Below, one piece after another: positions 25,590-38,832 of a stretch of DNA of 64,000 nt. The DNA is from Styela clava (Eukaryota > Chordata > Ascidiacea > Stolidobranchia > Styelidae). The notes under the pieces were generated by a model, which was given only the letters and a program-made list of their open reading frames with translations, was not told the origin of the DNA and ran no database searches. Both the position numbers and the translations under genes were made by a program. The DNA is taken from positions 17,219,426-17,283,425 of the forward strand of contig NC_135263.1 in assembly GCF_964204865.1 (NCBI RefSeq). The letters are read 5' to 3'. Numbering within the stretch: the stretch's first letter is position 1; every line of letters begins with the position of its first letter.

Positions 25590-27565
25590 AAATTAATTTA
25601 TAAATGCTTTAAACTTTCTTGTGCTTCTAAATCCTATTTTGTGATAGATTTAAAGCTGCAGCAATTACCATTATGATCAAATGAAATTGTCAAATAATAT
25701 ACCAAGTATATGTCTGGATAATAAAATCTGCACCGCAAGTTCATGAGATGACAGCACATTTGCAACCAGGGTGATTGCGCTTGTAAACTTTGCTACTACC
25801 CACCAGGGTGGGTTTGGCTCGCCCGAGTCGAAATTTTCTGGCACGCAAAATATTTGATGGAAATTTGTGCACGTGGCCACTGCACCCGCGTGCGTACATT
25901 GCACCCATCATCATTTGCACCCGTGAACATTTACGGCCATGGTCCAAGAGTGTAACCAGCCAAAAAATGCAATTTTTCCATACGATACTTATTCCTAATC
26001 TTTTTCTTCAAATTCCTTTCTTTCGTTACATGCCGGTATAAAATTTCGGTTTTTTAGGAGCTGGAATCAAAAGCGAAATTTATTACATCCCGAATAGAAT
26101 TATTCGTAAGTTGGAGCCTAGATTTTTTCAACCCTGATTCGGGTAAATTCCCCAATCTGTAGTCCTTATCAATGTAAATAAACAGGGACTGAGTGATTGA
26201 TTCAAAATTTTAAGAACAGGTTCTCTTTTGTATCGAACACAGTTTTCCTCATTAAAGAAAATCATACCGAACTTAACTGTACGTCATATTTACTGATGTA
26301 TGCCAGTGATATCATTCATTCCCTTATTTACAATATACTGTAATACAATTATATTTCGATCTTTCGTCTTCAACACAGAAATCGAACAAAAATAAAAAAA
26401 ACTTGGGCAAGGGCGACAGAAAGAACTAACCAACATAGTGTTATTGCAAATCCTGTATCATATGTCAAGGAGTACGGGTGTCTGTAATCTTGGCCACAAT
26501 CATTACAACAATAATATCATAAAAAATATGGCTCATTTGTTGATTTATAATGGCCACTGTGATACTGGATATAAAACGATGTGACATGTCCAAGTTGTAG
26601 GGCTACTTTGAGGTTGCTAGTATAAGTACAGAATACCACTTACTTCTTTGTTCTTGAACTTTGCAAATCGTTCTTAGGATCTTCAGTAATACAGTAGTAA
26701 TGAAAATTGTCTTAACTCGGAAAGCTTGATTGATTAGGCAATTTGAAGCCGAGACTGGTCTAGGCGTGATTTACTGTGGTCTCAGCTTAATACGACAAGT
26801 TGGTTCAAATTAAACAGTAAAATGCTCCAGTGACATGGTGGACCTCATCTTTGACTCCGCCACTTGTAGGATTCACTGGAGGAAGGTAACGATCAGAATC
26901 ACTTTGATCCCAAAAACGCCCATTTTGATTACGCCACTTTTAGGATGATTCTTTGGGGGAGAGTGATGGTCAGAACTATTTAATCTTAACAAATCAAATC
27001 AAAAGACCCAGCGCCCTCTCCGTCGTTCTCTTATATACTGGATAAGCCGACCTCAGATCGTACTATTTACGAGTAGCCCCGTGTTTCTGACCTATTTAAT
27101 ATTTTATGGCATACAGCCTGTTCAGCATGTTATTGTGGAGTGATCCTACCAATGTGTAGTAGTATATATTTACGATCCTACCAATGGATATTTGATGTTT
27201 TTATCTGATCATTGAAAATCGAGATTTGATAATTGTCAGTAGAGACCTGTACAATACATTTCAACCATTTTTAATTGATAAAATGGTCGCTTTTCACAGC
27301 AAAAAGCTCGGCGTATTTGAATTGTATTTTCCAGGTACCGGTACCGGTTGTATTTTTGAAACTATGTCATTGATCAGTTTGACTTGCCACCTGGGTGGCC
27401 ACTGGATCCGAGAATTATGGACTTGTACCCAGCACTAGAATTGATGCAAATGTTCGCGGGAGCTAATTTTCGTGGGTGCATAAATATGCAGGTGCAAAGG
27501 TACCATTACATGGCTATGAAGATAGTGGGACCACTTCACGATTATTCCTAAGCTAAATATATGCC

Positions 27566-27608
<43 letters not shown>

Positions 27609-28270
27609 CGGCGCGCTTCTTATTGCTTCGTTGTTTTTTTCACGCACCGACGACAACACAGCTGACTGTCACCGAGGGAACAGGACGCTGCAAAAAGTTA
27701 GAGATGGTATGTTATCCCGGGCCAAGGAAATTCAGGTGTTTTGTATACATGGATTGTCAAAATAGTGCAATTTTAAAAACTAGCTTATCTGTTTACAGAG
27801 GCATGGGTGGCAATCAATAATATTTAGGGAGGATATTAAATTAGCTACAGTATCTATCCAGTCTAATGATACTGTATACTGTACCGTATAATACCGGTAC
27901 CGTACAGTAATATGCATTGGAAAGAAATATCAAGATATGACATTTAACGTTTATTTAATGATATAACATTTTCCCTGAATGAAGTGCATTTCTACAATAC
28001 TGATACTGCATATACAATACAATACTGCATTTCTACAATACTTGAACTGTAAAGCCTAATTACGGATTAGAGAGTATTTTTTCTTCGAACTGCCAATGTA
28101 GTACCAGAATTGAAGTTGAGTTAAATACTGATAAAGTCAGAAAGTATACCATCATGCTGCAAAAATTACATCTGTACACTAATGTTTTAATTTTTGCTTG
28201 GTTACAAAAGTGTTATAGTCATTTATTAGTAGTGTATAACGAACTGCCGCAAGCAATATAAAAAGTAAAA
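25590..28270. other. Intergenic region, no gene seen
   Basis: Small open frames around 25677-26041 and 27226-27820 have no domain and overlap one another on both strands. Between 26825 and 26990 two diverged copies of an approximately 85-bp segment (ACTCCGCCACTTGTAGGAT and TTACGCCACTTTTAGGATG) lie in tandem. N-terminal exons of the next gene could be hidden here, but I could not support any. Confidence 0.5.
27569..27604. repeat. (AT)n microsatellite
   Basis: A run of 18 uninterrupted AT dinucleotides. Confidence 0.97.
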
Positions 28271-31200
28271 ATGGAGATTGAAGTTGATGATACTGGCTGG
28301 GCAGCAATACATCATTGTGTTGCTGCGGAGAAAGAACTCCTAATGTCAATTGAAAAGTTTGTAACAATGAACCCAGATAATCTCGAAGTTGAAACGAAAG
28401 ATGCATTCAGGAGAACGCCATTGTTACTTGCTGTACATTGCAATAAGAAAAGGAGTGTTGAAAAACTCCTGGATTTAGGTACGTCTCTCAAGTTGGACAC
28501 GATTCAATAGATGATAAATTAATAAAGCAAGCTCAGCCATGTTTAGTTTATCGTTGAATATATTCAAACAGGTGCAAACATCAAAGCAATTGACAATGGA
28601 AACCGAGGTGTGGTTGAAACCTGTGTAATGAATGAAAATATCAATTTACTACATTATTTCATTGATTTACAAGATGATAATGTGGATGTTTGGAAATTAT
28701 TAATCAATTATTTAAGAGCAGATACTGATGAAGAAACGGAAAAGGTATCATTTTTATTCATCAATACTTTTAAATGCATAATTTGGATGAATATCCGCAT
28801 GATATTGCGTCAATATAATGATATACAATAACATAACTACCAATCCCTTACTTCTCGATGTGACACAACAATGATACCTATTTCATGTTGCACTTTTGAT
28901 AATGAAATTTGAATAGGCCAATATAGTATAATATGAAGAAGCTTTTCTTGCTATTGCTGTTCTTATTCACAATGCCCAACAATATCTCAATTTTTCAACA
29001 AGCTCTTATACGTTAATCATCTCAAGGTAAGATGTGAAATCGGTCGTTTAGAATTTTATTTTATATATTCAGGCATCCGAAATGTTAGATCGTTTAACTC
29101 GCAGTCCCCACAGTCAAGAAAGTGAAAACGAATGTACTGATCCACATTGGGAACAACTTATGCAAGTTGGAGGAATCCCATCTCTAATAGCAACCTGCAA
29201 GTTTGCTTCGTCAAGCAATTTGGTAAAAACAAACATCGCCAATGTATTGAAAAACATTGTATGTCACAACACTGTTCCAGATGCCATAGTAAAAGCTGGT
29301 GGAGTTGAAATGCTTCTTGATTTGGTGAAGAACAACCTGAAAACCGCATTTGAGCCAATATTTAAATGCTTACAGGAAATCGCAAACTTTTCATCTGATT
29401 ATGCTGCAAAGGTTTGTGAAGCCGAATTTATAGGTTTCTAAACAGTGTTTCCTCCAATGTTAAATTTAATTGTGAATGTTCTAAATTTTACATTTATCAC
29501 ACTATTTATTTCTGACACTTCTATCCAGCTCTTTTTTTTATATTTTGGTTATTCTAATAGTGTAATTAGCATTTTATATGAATATTATGATATTTTAATC
29601 AATTGGAATGATTAAATATTTCAGTACATAAATAATAAACTATGAATATGTTCTAGTGGTAAATATTAAAAGTTATTTTATCAGTTGCTCTTATTTGGGA
29701 TGAATAGAGAAGCATGTTTTCTATCGATGAAACAATAAATGCAGCGAAGAAAAAAGTATTGTGATAGAGTATTTTTATTAATTTTTAGCACTCTTTTATT
29801 TGCATTTTCAACATAATACATTTTATTTTAGATTCAAATGAGTGGGTTTTTAGCAAGTGCAATGAAACTCATTCAATCGAGTCATTTGCCACCAGAAGTA
29901 ATAACCAACCTCGTTCTTATCGTTGGACATATTGCTGGAATATCAGAGGATGCTCAAAAAGCTGTTGGATCGACATCGATGCTTTTTGAAAATTTACTCG
30001 GTCTTTTTGAAAATTCTGATTATCAGACAAGTGTTCCTTTGCTCACTGCCCTCACTCACACAATAGAGAGTATTGTTGCTCACAATGAGGAAAATCAGAA
30101 TACATGTATCAACGCTGGTGCCGCAACACATCTCATTATGGTGTCTCGTGCAAGTAAATACAGAGATCTGCAGATTAGTGCAATCAAGGTAAGTTGTAGA
30201 TCAGTGGTTGTTAAACGATGAGGCCCACCCCACAAGGGGGCCATAGACAATTTTTTTGAGAGGATGTGTAGCTAAATAAAAATATTTGTTAGATTTGATC
30301 TTGCTTGCCTTATTTCTCTTTTTAAAAACTTTTTGTTTATTTCATTGTTTGCAGTCCATCCACGTTTTTCCAACATATTTTTTGAATAAAACATATTTTT
30401 GCCTTACTATCTGTTATTTGGAGCTTATTTTTAGCTAGTTAATTTTTAGGTGGGGCAAGAGACTTGACAGATTCTAGAAAGGGGGTGCGGCTTAAAAAGT
30501 TTGAAAACCACTGTTGTAGATTATTTTGAGTATACATTTCCCATACTCTGGTCCAGATATGATAATAAGTTTTGAATTGATGATGTTATCAGGCTTTGTA
30601 TTCTCTGACTGCCAACAATCGTTATGCATCGAATAATGTTCTCGAAGAAGGTGCTGTAATGCCTCTCATGCAACTTCTGAAGAAGAGCAGAGCAGTATCA
30701 TTACAGGAAGCACTCGCTAGGACTTTGTGGGCATTAGCTGGACCAGATACTGGGGAAAGAAGTTCAATGGCTTCTATGATAGGTAAATATAAGATAGCAT
30801 TAGTCATTAACTCTACTTTCGAACCTGTGCGGTAATATGCCATCGGATTTCAAGTGCAACACTCTAACCACTTGGCCATCACAGCTGATGATTGCAGCGT
30901 GCTCTTTCTCGCTTCATATTTCTAGGACAATGGAGATGAAACACACAAACGAATAACGTTATTCATATTTAAAATCAGTGTGATTTATATAAAAATAAAA
31001 ATTTTAAAGATTAAATTTTGCGTTGCTTTTTTACCTTTTGAAGAATTAAATTTGTGTTACTTTTTTAACATCCTGTATCTTTAAGAAAGGAATGTTTCAT
31101 ATATTCAGAAAATTATTATCATTCCTGTGCTTATTACAATGTTTTCATCTGGGATGTAATTTTATATTCTATTGTTTATTGGCAACAGTGTGTTTTCTGA

Positions 31201-34200
31201 CCTCACAAAAGGTGACACATTCTTTATTTGTATCGGGTTCACGTAATAGCGGACATTCATGTAACACAATTTATAGTATACATGGCTCTCATTATCAAAG
31301 AACGTGAAGTTTTGCAAATAAAAGTACATGTTAATTCGACTTTTGTTCCTGGTGATTTAAAAACTTCTCATGTTAGTGGTATAAAATACACTGATTCTAT
31401 TGAAGTTAATAGTTGGATGTTACATAAGTCTTCCATATTTCCACATGATGATAAATGTCAAATGTTCTCCATGTTCTTTAGAGATTTGAAAATCAATTTC
31501 ATTATTTTAAGAGATCCAATGTTTACAAATTTAGCGCGAGTATAGTCGCTAATATATTTCTACAAATTGAAATCAATCATCATTGGCAAAGAATGTACTT
31601 TGGGCCTATACATTTGGGAAAAATCATATCTTATTCATTATATGAATAAAAGAAATTGATAAACGGATAATATTCACGGAATTTTACTGAAATCAACAAC
31701 TTTGTAAATTTTAGTAAACACTTGGCAGTGAGAAAAAGAAGGTATTAACCAAAATGCTTCTTTTCAGATCAAATTTTAACGGTAACAGGGATTTTCAGAT
31801 TTATTAATATACACTCAGAAAAGAAAGTTACTAAATGATTTAAATAAGAGGTTTGGTTCATAAGGCGAAAAAGTACTTTCGTATACCAGTGGTTGTCCAG
31901 TTTTCATTGACTTAGATAGTTTTGTTGATGTGCAAGTTTGTGAGATATTACAACATATTAATTGAATGGCAAATGACATCCTGTTGCCACTGTGTCAGAT
32001 ATATATCTAGCCCACCAAATAGGTGTTGTTACAGTTGTTAAAATTGATATTTTGTAAAATTCAAACCTGAACCTTGTGTGCCAACTGTTCATTATAAAAA
32101 TTGCGAAGACTATACTTGTCATATTGCGATAAATTTATGTATGAGATATATAGACATTATCTTCTAGGGTATTCTGAAAAGTGTAATGATAGTTAACAGT
32201 TATTGTTAGGAAATATTGATGCATTTGAAATTGTTTTGCAGGTGTCAATTTATTGATTGAGTTTCTCAGTGCACAAGGAGAAAATTCAGACAATTTGAAT
32301 TGCATAGGTTGTCAAGGCTTAGGTAAAAAGTATTTTCAATTTTTAACTGGTTAAGGTAAAAGAATTACCAAGGCCAATCAATATATTTCATCTTTGCATA
32401 TGTATTAGGCCGAGTATGATTGAGATGTTTGATAAATGATTTTGAATTTTTTTTCTGTTTCTTAAAGATTGCTTGGGATATTTTTAATACTTAAAATGGA
32501 TTTGACAGAAGTCATGATCTAATCCAATATGGCATATTTCACAGAAAAAAGGGACCTCCTGAAGTATGCGCACCAAGATGGCGCACAACTTAAACTCAGG
32601 TTGTGTACCAGGTTAAGGTTCAGGTTATGCGACATCTTGGTGCGCATACTTCAGGAGCACCATAAAAAGATTCAAGCATCTGAATTCTAACAAATAAATT
32701 TTTATAAATAGAATTACCGGTAGTTTAAAAATAGTATTTAATAAACTATTCTTCAAAAATCAATAGTTCTGATTGCCGCTTGATTGATCTAAAGATAAAA
32801 AGAGTAAATAGGGCAAGAGAGAAATTTCATTTTTTTTTTATATTAACGATAAGTTTCTATTTTATCAGCTGTATTAGCTCAAGGAGCTCTCAATAAACAA
32901 GCAGATATAAATGATGCAAATGGAATTGTTCCTCTCGTGAGATTGTTACGATCTGCAAATCCTGTTGTTGTTATAAGTGCTTTACGTGCTCTAAGATATC
33001 TTTGTTTGAATATCGGTATGTTGAGAACACTATTTTTTTTTATCAAGGATCAATTGCATGATAGTGCACCATTCTTGCTCAGCAACCCTCTCACATAATC
33101 GCCCTGCACATCTCGAATATCGATATGATCAAGTCTTATTTTTTGCTATTTCTCTTGTTTTCGTGACTAAGTAATTGATCTTTGATCTAATTCTCTTCAT
33201 AACTATCCTTTATTTGGATATTACAATGCTAAGTCCTATCATGCATTTTTCCGCCAAAAAAAGTCCAACTTTGAAATTATTTATTTGTACAATTATGGGA
33301 AATGAATCATTTAGGAATAATGCACCATGTTGCTCTCAATGCTCTCTTTTCAGGTTACATTCCGAATTATCAAAACCAGACCTCAGTATCTCAGACAAGA
33401 GGTTTAAAGTTACTTGTTGCATTGCTGGCTCATTCAAAATCTGAAGAAATTCAAGTGGAATCAGCTCTTGCCATTGGAGCTGCTGTTCTAGGTATTGTTT
33501 CTTACATGGATTTTTTTTAACCCAATATCCTCACTGAATATTATTTAACATCATCTATCAAATTTTTAGGCCACAGTGAAAACATTTCTCAATTACAAGA
33601 CAATCCAGATTTTACATATCTGCATGTCATAAGGTATGATTGAACCTGTGTGTAGTTTACTTTTCCTATGAAACAGTGCTTTCGAAGTTTTCTATCCAAG
33701 GTGCAACAACTTTCATAATAAGTCTTTAAAATTGAAACTAAGAAAGAAATATAATAAAATTTGGAAGCAATATTTCCTTTTTAGACACACATTCCAGTAT
33801 AAAAAATATGATTTTTCAGAATAAGATAATATTTGTGATAAAAAAGTTTTATTGATATAATATTGGCTCGGCGGTGTCGTGCTGCTGGCGCATCATGCTA
33901 AGCGTTAGGCTACGCTCGCCACCTTACCTCTGATTACCTTGTGTTGATTCGCAGGTTGAATCCTATGGGGATAATTATGTGCGAGAGAATTGCTGGAATC
34001 TTTGCTGCCATAGGGGGGTTCACGTGACCGCTGGTCGGTTCTGACTTCTTCTACCATCAAGTCAATGCATGTGAAACAAATAACTGGCGAGCTAATCCCA
34101 TACCCGACATTGACTGGTAACCAGGCGAGAGGCCGTGGTTTGCCATATGATTAAGCCGTCTCTTTGGTTTAATAAATGATGATAAGTTGAGTTTTTGTAG

Positions 34201-37200
34201 TACTAATTTTAGAGGTTAAAAAATAAAATTTGCTTGTTACAGGTTGTTGTATTCTGACAATGAAATGGTTAAATTGACAGCGGGAACAGCACTAGCAACA
34301 TTTGCTTTCAATAATGTAAATCAACAACAAGAAATATCTGAATGTGGCGGTGTTCGATGGCACAACTTTGCACAGTTTTTACAAGCTAAAGACTCCTATT
34401 TTTCTCTGAGTGCTGCATTTCAGGTGATCAAAATTTACTGTTCTTCTGCAACATTAGGAATCAATTAATCAAACCAATACTGCTGGGCAAACTTCATCAA
34501 TCTTTAGACTGGATTGAGGCCAAGTTGTAGCAAAGAATTGAAAAGATCAAGTTCTAACTACCAATATTTTCAAAATTTTATTTTCAAAAACCACCACTTT
34601 TTTTTATTTTAATCTGATATTTGTATTTTTTTAGTTATAAGTAGCTACTTGCATGGTTTAGTGTTTAAATCGACTCTCCTGTTATTTAGTAAACTTTTTT
34701 TTTCTCTACACAATGTAATAGAAAATTACAAAATAAACTGTGAGAATACTGTTTATGGTACTATAATACTGCACTATAATGTGATTCGTCGTTCCATTTC
34801 TTTTATTTATACAATATTTTGATCAATCTTTCCAAGGCTGTGGTAATGTCTCGTATAATTCCTGATGAAGAACCAGCTATGTCATCAGCATGTGGAATAA
34901 ATGTTTTGGTAGATGTTCTGGAAAAAACAGAAATCGATGATATAAAAGCACTCGCGGCTGATTGTGTAGCTAGACTTGCTCATACAAGGGCTGGTATGTA
35001 TTTAGGTTGGCAAGAAACATGCACAACTTCTGTTAAGCAACGGTTCTCCACCGGGGGTTCGTGGCAATAGGGTCACAGCTCAGTTGGAGAGGGGCCACAA
35101 TGCTATGCGCAAATCTCATTCTACTTTTCCTTTTGCAAGAAAAAAAAACGTTCTTCCTAGTTTCATTTCTTGATAAAGTTATTTCACCAGTTGTTTTCAC
35201 TTTGTTGAGCACGAAGTTTTGAACAAAGGGATTTAGAATTTGCCAATCAAAATAAAGCTATTAATACCACTGGAATGATACACGGTGGAGGGCGGGGGGC
35301 ATGAGTGCTAAAGCATACAGGACAGGCCATGAGCCATAAAAAGTTGGGAACCACTGTAAAAAGGCATAGGTTATTGGTTATGTATGTTTTACATTTGCAG
35401 TGTTTTAAATAATGTAATTTCCCTATCTCTATATAAACACATGAAACATTTGTGTCAAATGCTTTTTTCTGGCAACTCCTATCACAAACTCTTTAATATG
35501 TTACTTTGTATAATTTCAGGGGTTCCTTCAGCAATGATTGCAATAAACGTTGTTCAATATTTATTCAAGCTTCTAGCTTCGACAAGTGAACAGGTGAAAA
35601 TTTTTTTGACTTATCGTTTCCATATCTCTGATATGCTCATTGGGTTTTAAAATCTACATCTGTGGAGTCTCCTTCACTTATATGTTGACATTTGTACACA
35701 ATGTCCTACAGCTAGTACTTGAAAAATTTCATTTGTAACTGAAGCCTACTCTATTATTTGAGTGGAAGTAAGTTCTCTACTCTTTATTAGTGTGTTTCAC
35801 TTGGTTGTACCCATAAAGGTGATTATAGGGATGTTCGAATAATTTGAAAAAAAAATGAAAAGTTTTTTATATCCTCCAATACGGTTGATGTTGTAAGGAA
35901 AAAAATCAAATTGTCCTCAGCTTTTTGTATAATGATATGTGAATTTTTTTTTAATTTTCAATAACGTATTTCGATACAGCTTAATCTAACCATTCATGAA
36001 TTTGATAAAATGTTGTATAGTTTCTTATTGTCATTGTTTTTTGGGGTTATGTTTCATACTCCTATTCCTTATATAACGTTTCCTGCACGGCTGCACTGTT
36101 TCATCAAAAAGTTTATAGTAACAAAAAGTAGAATATTGTTCCATCTCGTTAACCTATTTCAGTGAAAAAGTAGTCTAGTTTCCTCTGGTACATTCTTTTA
36201 TTTCATTCACTTAATTTTGTCTTTGTATTGGGTGGAATGAGATTTCATTCATTTTTTTTATATAAATTGACCCCAAAGTATTAAGCATTAAAAATTATGG
36301 ATTATTACCCTCAATGCTTACAATTTGAAACAGGTGCGAGGTTCTGCGGCTGTAGCTCTTGGATATTTGAGTTTCGATCATACAGCAGAAAGACAGATGT
36401 TACATTTGTGTAGAGAGGAACCAAAGCTAATACATGTGTTGAAATATTACACCAAGAATTTTAAACTTTCTTCAGCATTTTTAGAAGGATGGAAACACTG
36501 TGTTCATGTAGCTTGTCTTGATTCGTAAGTATATTGTTTAAAATGAATATATATGTATTGCATTGAAATAAATCAATTTCCCACAAAAATCCAAATCTAT
36601 AATGCTGAATAATATGGACAATATTATGCCCTGGTGAGGCGCATCCTGCTAAGCGTTAGAAATATGCTCGCTACCGCACCTGTGATTACCCTTCGTGGGT
36701 TCGAATCCCATGCAGGGATAGCGCTGTGCGAGAAGATTGCTGGACTTCTCATCGAGTCACCGCCATAGGGTGATTCGCAGTTGGTTACGACTTCCTCCAC
36801 CATCAAGTCGATGCTTTCGAAACAAATAACTAGCTAACTGCTCTCATATCGGATATGAACTTGTAGTCGCACGAGAGGTATGGTTCGCCATATGGATAAG
36901 TCTTTTTTCAGCCTTATTCTCCCGGAGGTAAATAATATGTAAATCCTATATTACAATCTATAACTAATTTCATATCTGTTAAATTTTCAGTTCAGACAGC
37001 AAAGAAGACAATATTGTTCAAACACTTACTCAAGGTATTTCTCAAACATTTTTGAAGCCTCCTAAAGAATTGAGCACTCCACTTATGGGTCTCACTGAAG
37101 ATGTTGGCACAGCAAGATCACATAGTCATCAACAACATGGGTATGATACTGTGTTATTCATAGGGGGAAAGATAAGACAGCTAGAGTCTGGGCCACTCTT

Positions 37201-38832
37201 TTTGAGTCAAGTGTACTGATAGATAAATATCCAGTTTCATGTTCCTCGCCCCTGAATGTGCATGTTGTAGGAAATTATAACTCAACAGCATATATAAGAT
37301 CAACCCAGTTATGCACACAGGGTGAACAGGACTGGCCATCCAGTGTTTGTTGGGTATCTTTTGATACTGGAGTTGGGGTCAGAGTTGAAATCCCTTGCGC
37401 GGAAATTATGTAAGAGAGAATTGCTGACTTTTAGGGTGGTTCATGAACTACTGGTCACGTGCGACTTCCTCCGCCATCAATAACATGCATCTGAAATAAC
37501 TACCTGATCACATACCCAAAAGCATTAGACCATATCGCCGGATGGGAACAGAACAAGTCACAATTTTGAGTTTTGAGAAAAATACAAAAAACAATTTTGA
37601 ATTTCGTTATTTTTGAATTTCTGAATAAGCTCTGGTTATTTTATTGTGGATGAGAATATCTTTGCAATCAATATTTTTGGGCACTTCCTTTCTGTTTTTT
37701 TACCCTCATAAAAAACTTTGGCTTATTTTGTAATTTTTTGTATGGGATGCAAGGTAAAACAAATTGACTTAGGCCTAAGTTGCACTGAACAAATTTTTAG
37801 GAATGTAAGTTTCGCACATTTTATTTCTGATGTTCATGACCATCATATTGGGGTCTCCAACTCAAAACATGTCGTGGGCCACTTTTTTAAATTTATTGAC
37901 CACGCGGGCCGCAAACCAAGAAATTAGGTACAAAAATATCTGAATGTATTGTGTTGAAATTACACTTGAATCTTACAGCAAACGAGACATGAAACATATT
38001 CATTTGTTTGTGCTGGATATTTGGTTTCGATGTTGGGCCTTATTTTGGAGTTGGTTTGCTAGTCTTAGGAAAAAGTGCAAATGCGCGTCCATTGGCCGTG
38101 TGCGGAGGGCTGACTTGCTAACTTTCATAGTTGAAAAATCTGCTCGCAAATATAAGAACTGCCATCGCAGGTATGCAACGTGAATGTGCAATTAGCTTCG
38201 CAAACCTTTCTTCGGGCACAATGGACTGACTGAAACTTGTTTATTTCGTCACAATGAACATGCGAAATGAAATTATTGTAATTAAAATTGAATTATAACA
38301 ATTGAATAAAACATGAACGTGGCTAAGTGGAATAACAAGGGGGAATTTTTGTTTCACTTTTTACAGTTTGTCGGACCGAACTCTTTATGTTAAATGACAC
38401 GATAAAACTTACTGATAGTTGACATGAAACAATTTCAGTTTTATGTGGAAAAACCCAAACCATGGCGCGTGCCGCAAAATATGCCCGGCGGGCCGCGTGT
38501 TGGAGACCCCTGTTGTAGAGCTCTGTTCTCATCCGACGATATGATTAAGCAGTTTTATCGTATTACCTCTCGCCTGGAATAAATATGGGAGACCTTATTC
38601 AATATATTACATTATGGTTTTTAGGTCGAGAGCATCACAGATATTAGCAGCAATGCATGGGGATGACATGTCACAAATATATGGAAGATCATCTCGATCA
38701 TCAAGAATCACACGATCTGGCCTGATGTCAAATATTCGGTCATCTCATGATATTCATGAAAACTCGACACCATCAGTCACAAATAACTCTATCAGCCAGG
38801 CATCTCATTTGACTTCTCTTGCACAGGACTAG
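28271..38832 (+). CDS. ANKAR: Ankyrin and armadillo repeat protein (ANKAR-like), 15 exons, 885 aa
   Basis: Exons: 28271-28478, 28572-28744, 29073-29411, 29832-30188, 30593-30782, 32242-32322, 32869-33015, 33354-33491, 33570-33633, 34243-34423, 34837-34993, 35520-35593, 36334-36524, 36991-37140, 38625-38832 (stop TAG). The total is 2658 nt with GT/AG junctions and matching phases. Residues 1-127 hold ankyrin-type repeats (GWAAIHHCV, RRTPLLLAVH..KRSVEKLLDLGANIKAIDNG). From about 145 to 700 a series of armadillo-like helical repeats follows (GGIPSLIA, GGVEMLLDLV, GAVMPLMQLL, NGIVPLVRLL..VVISALRAL, VRGSAAVALGYLSFD). Residues 770-885 are a Ser-rich tail. Known ANKAR proteins are about 1.4 kb of codons, so this one lacks roughly the first third. 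An in-frame TAA 12 nt before the ATG supports a start here, unless upstream exons splice in. The biochemical role of ANKAR is not established; the fold suggests a scaffold. Introns carry several mobile elements. Confidence 0.88.
30202..30513. mobile_element. hAT-like MITE with perfect 8-bp target duplication (ANKAR intron 4)
   Basis: A 312-bp element bounded by imperfect terminal inverted repeats: CAGTGGTTGTTAAAC on the left and GTTTGAAAACCACTG on the right. It is flanked by the identical 8-mer TTGTAGAT at 30194-30201 and 30514-30521. An 8-bp duplication and a CAG..CTG end are typical of hAT transposons. It encodes nothing. It inserted 5 nt into the intron, right beside the exon 4 donor at 30189. 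Confidence 0.92.
32556..32657. mobile_element. 102-bp palindromic element, copy 1 (ANKAR intron 6)
   Basis: The ends CTCCTGAAGTATGCGCACCA and its reverse complement form a near-complete inverted repeat over 102 bp. A second copy of the same length lies at 40405-40506 in the opposite orientation, so this is a mobile family. No clear target duplication is seen. Confidence 0.88.
33865..34187 (+). mobile_element. tRNA-derived SINE, copy 1 (ANKAR intron 9)
   Basis: The tRNA-like head carries GCTAAGCGTTAG and a B-box-like GCAGGTTGAATCC (consensus GGTTCGAATCC, one site lost here). The shared body includes GAGAGAATTGCTGG, ACTTCTTCTACCATCAAGTC and CATATGATTAAGCCGTCT, as in the copies at 36618 and (reverse) 42530. 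It is about 320 bp long. Confidence 0.85.
35038..35356. mobile_element. hAT-like MITE (ANKAR intron 11)
   Basis: A 319-bp element with left end CAACGGTTCTCCAC and right end GTTGGGAACCACTG, related to the CAGTGGTT family at 30202. The flanking 8-mers do not match, so the insertion is old or the left end is mutated. It starts 45 nt after the exon 11 donor. Confidence 0.7.
36618..36930 (+). mobile_element. tRNA-derived SINE, copy 2 (ANKAR intron 13)
   Basis: This is the best-preserved copy: GCTAAGCGTTAG is followed by an intact B box in GGGTTCGAATCCC. The body has GCGAGAAGATTGCTGG, CTTCCTCCACCATCAAGTCG and GTTCGCCATATGGATAAG. The 9-mer AATAATATG at 36609-36617 and 36931-36939 is a plausible target-site duplication. 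Confidence 0.88.
37320..37560 (+). mobile_element. Degenerate SINE fragment
   Basis: It retains the body of the SINE at 33865 (GAGTTGAAATCCC, AGAGAGAATTGCTGA, ACTTCCTCCGCCATCAA, ATGCATCTGAAATAACTA) but has a decayed head and many substitutions. Confidence 0.7.
37848..38512. mobile_element. hAT-like non-autonomous element, CAGGGGTCTCCAAC type (ANKAR intron 14)
   Basis: The right end GCGTGTTGGAGACCCCTG matches the left end TTGGGGTCTCCAAC as an inverted repeat, apart from the first bases. GGGCCGC motifs near both ends add subterminal symmetry. It is 665 bp, with no transposase frame. The flanking 8-mers differ (CCATCATA and TTGTAGAG), so the exact ends are uncertain. Confidence 0.72.
38526..38590 (+). 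mobile_element. SINE tail fragment
   Basis: GATATGATTAAGCAG plus CCTCTCGCCTGGAATAAATA resembles the 3' end of the SINE copies at 33865 and 36618. It sits 35 nt before the last ANKAR exon. Confidence 0.5.

Noticed and set aside
25677..26041. Overlapping frames on both strands near 25.8 kb
   Set aside because: They overlap each other in a locally GC-rich stretch, a usual cause of chance frames, and have no recognisable motif.
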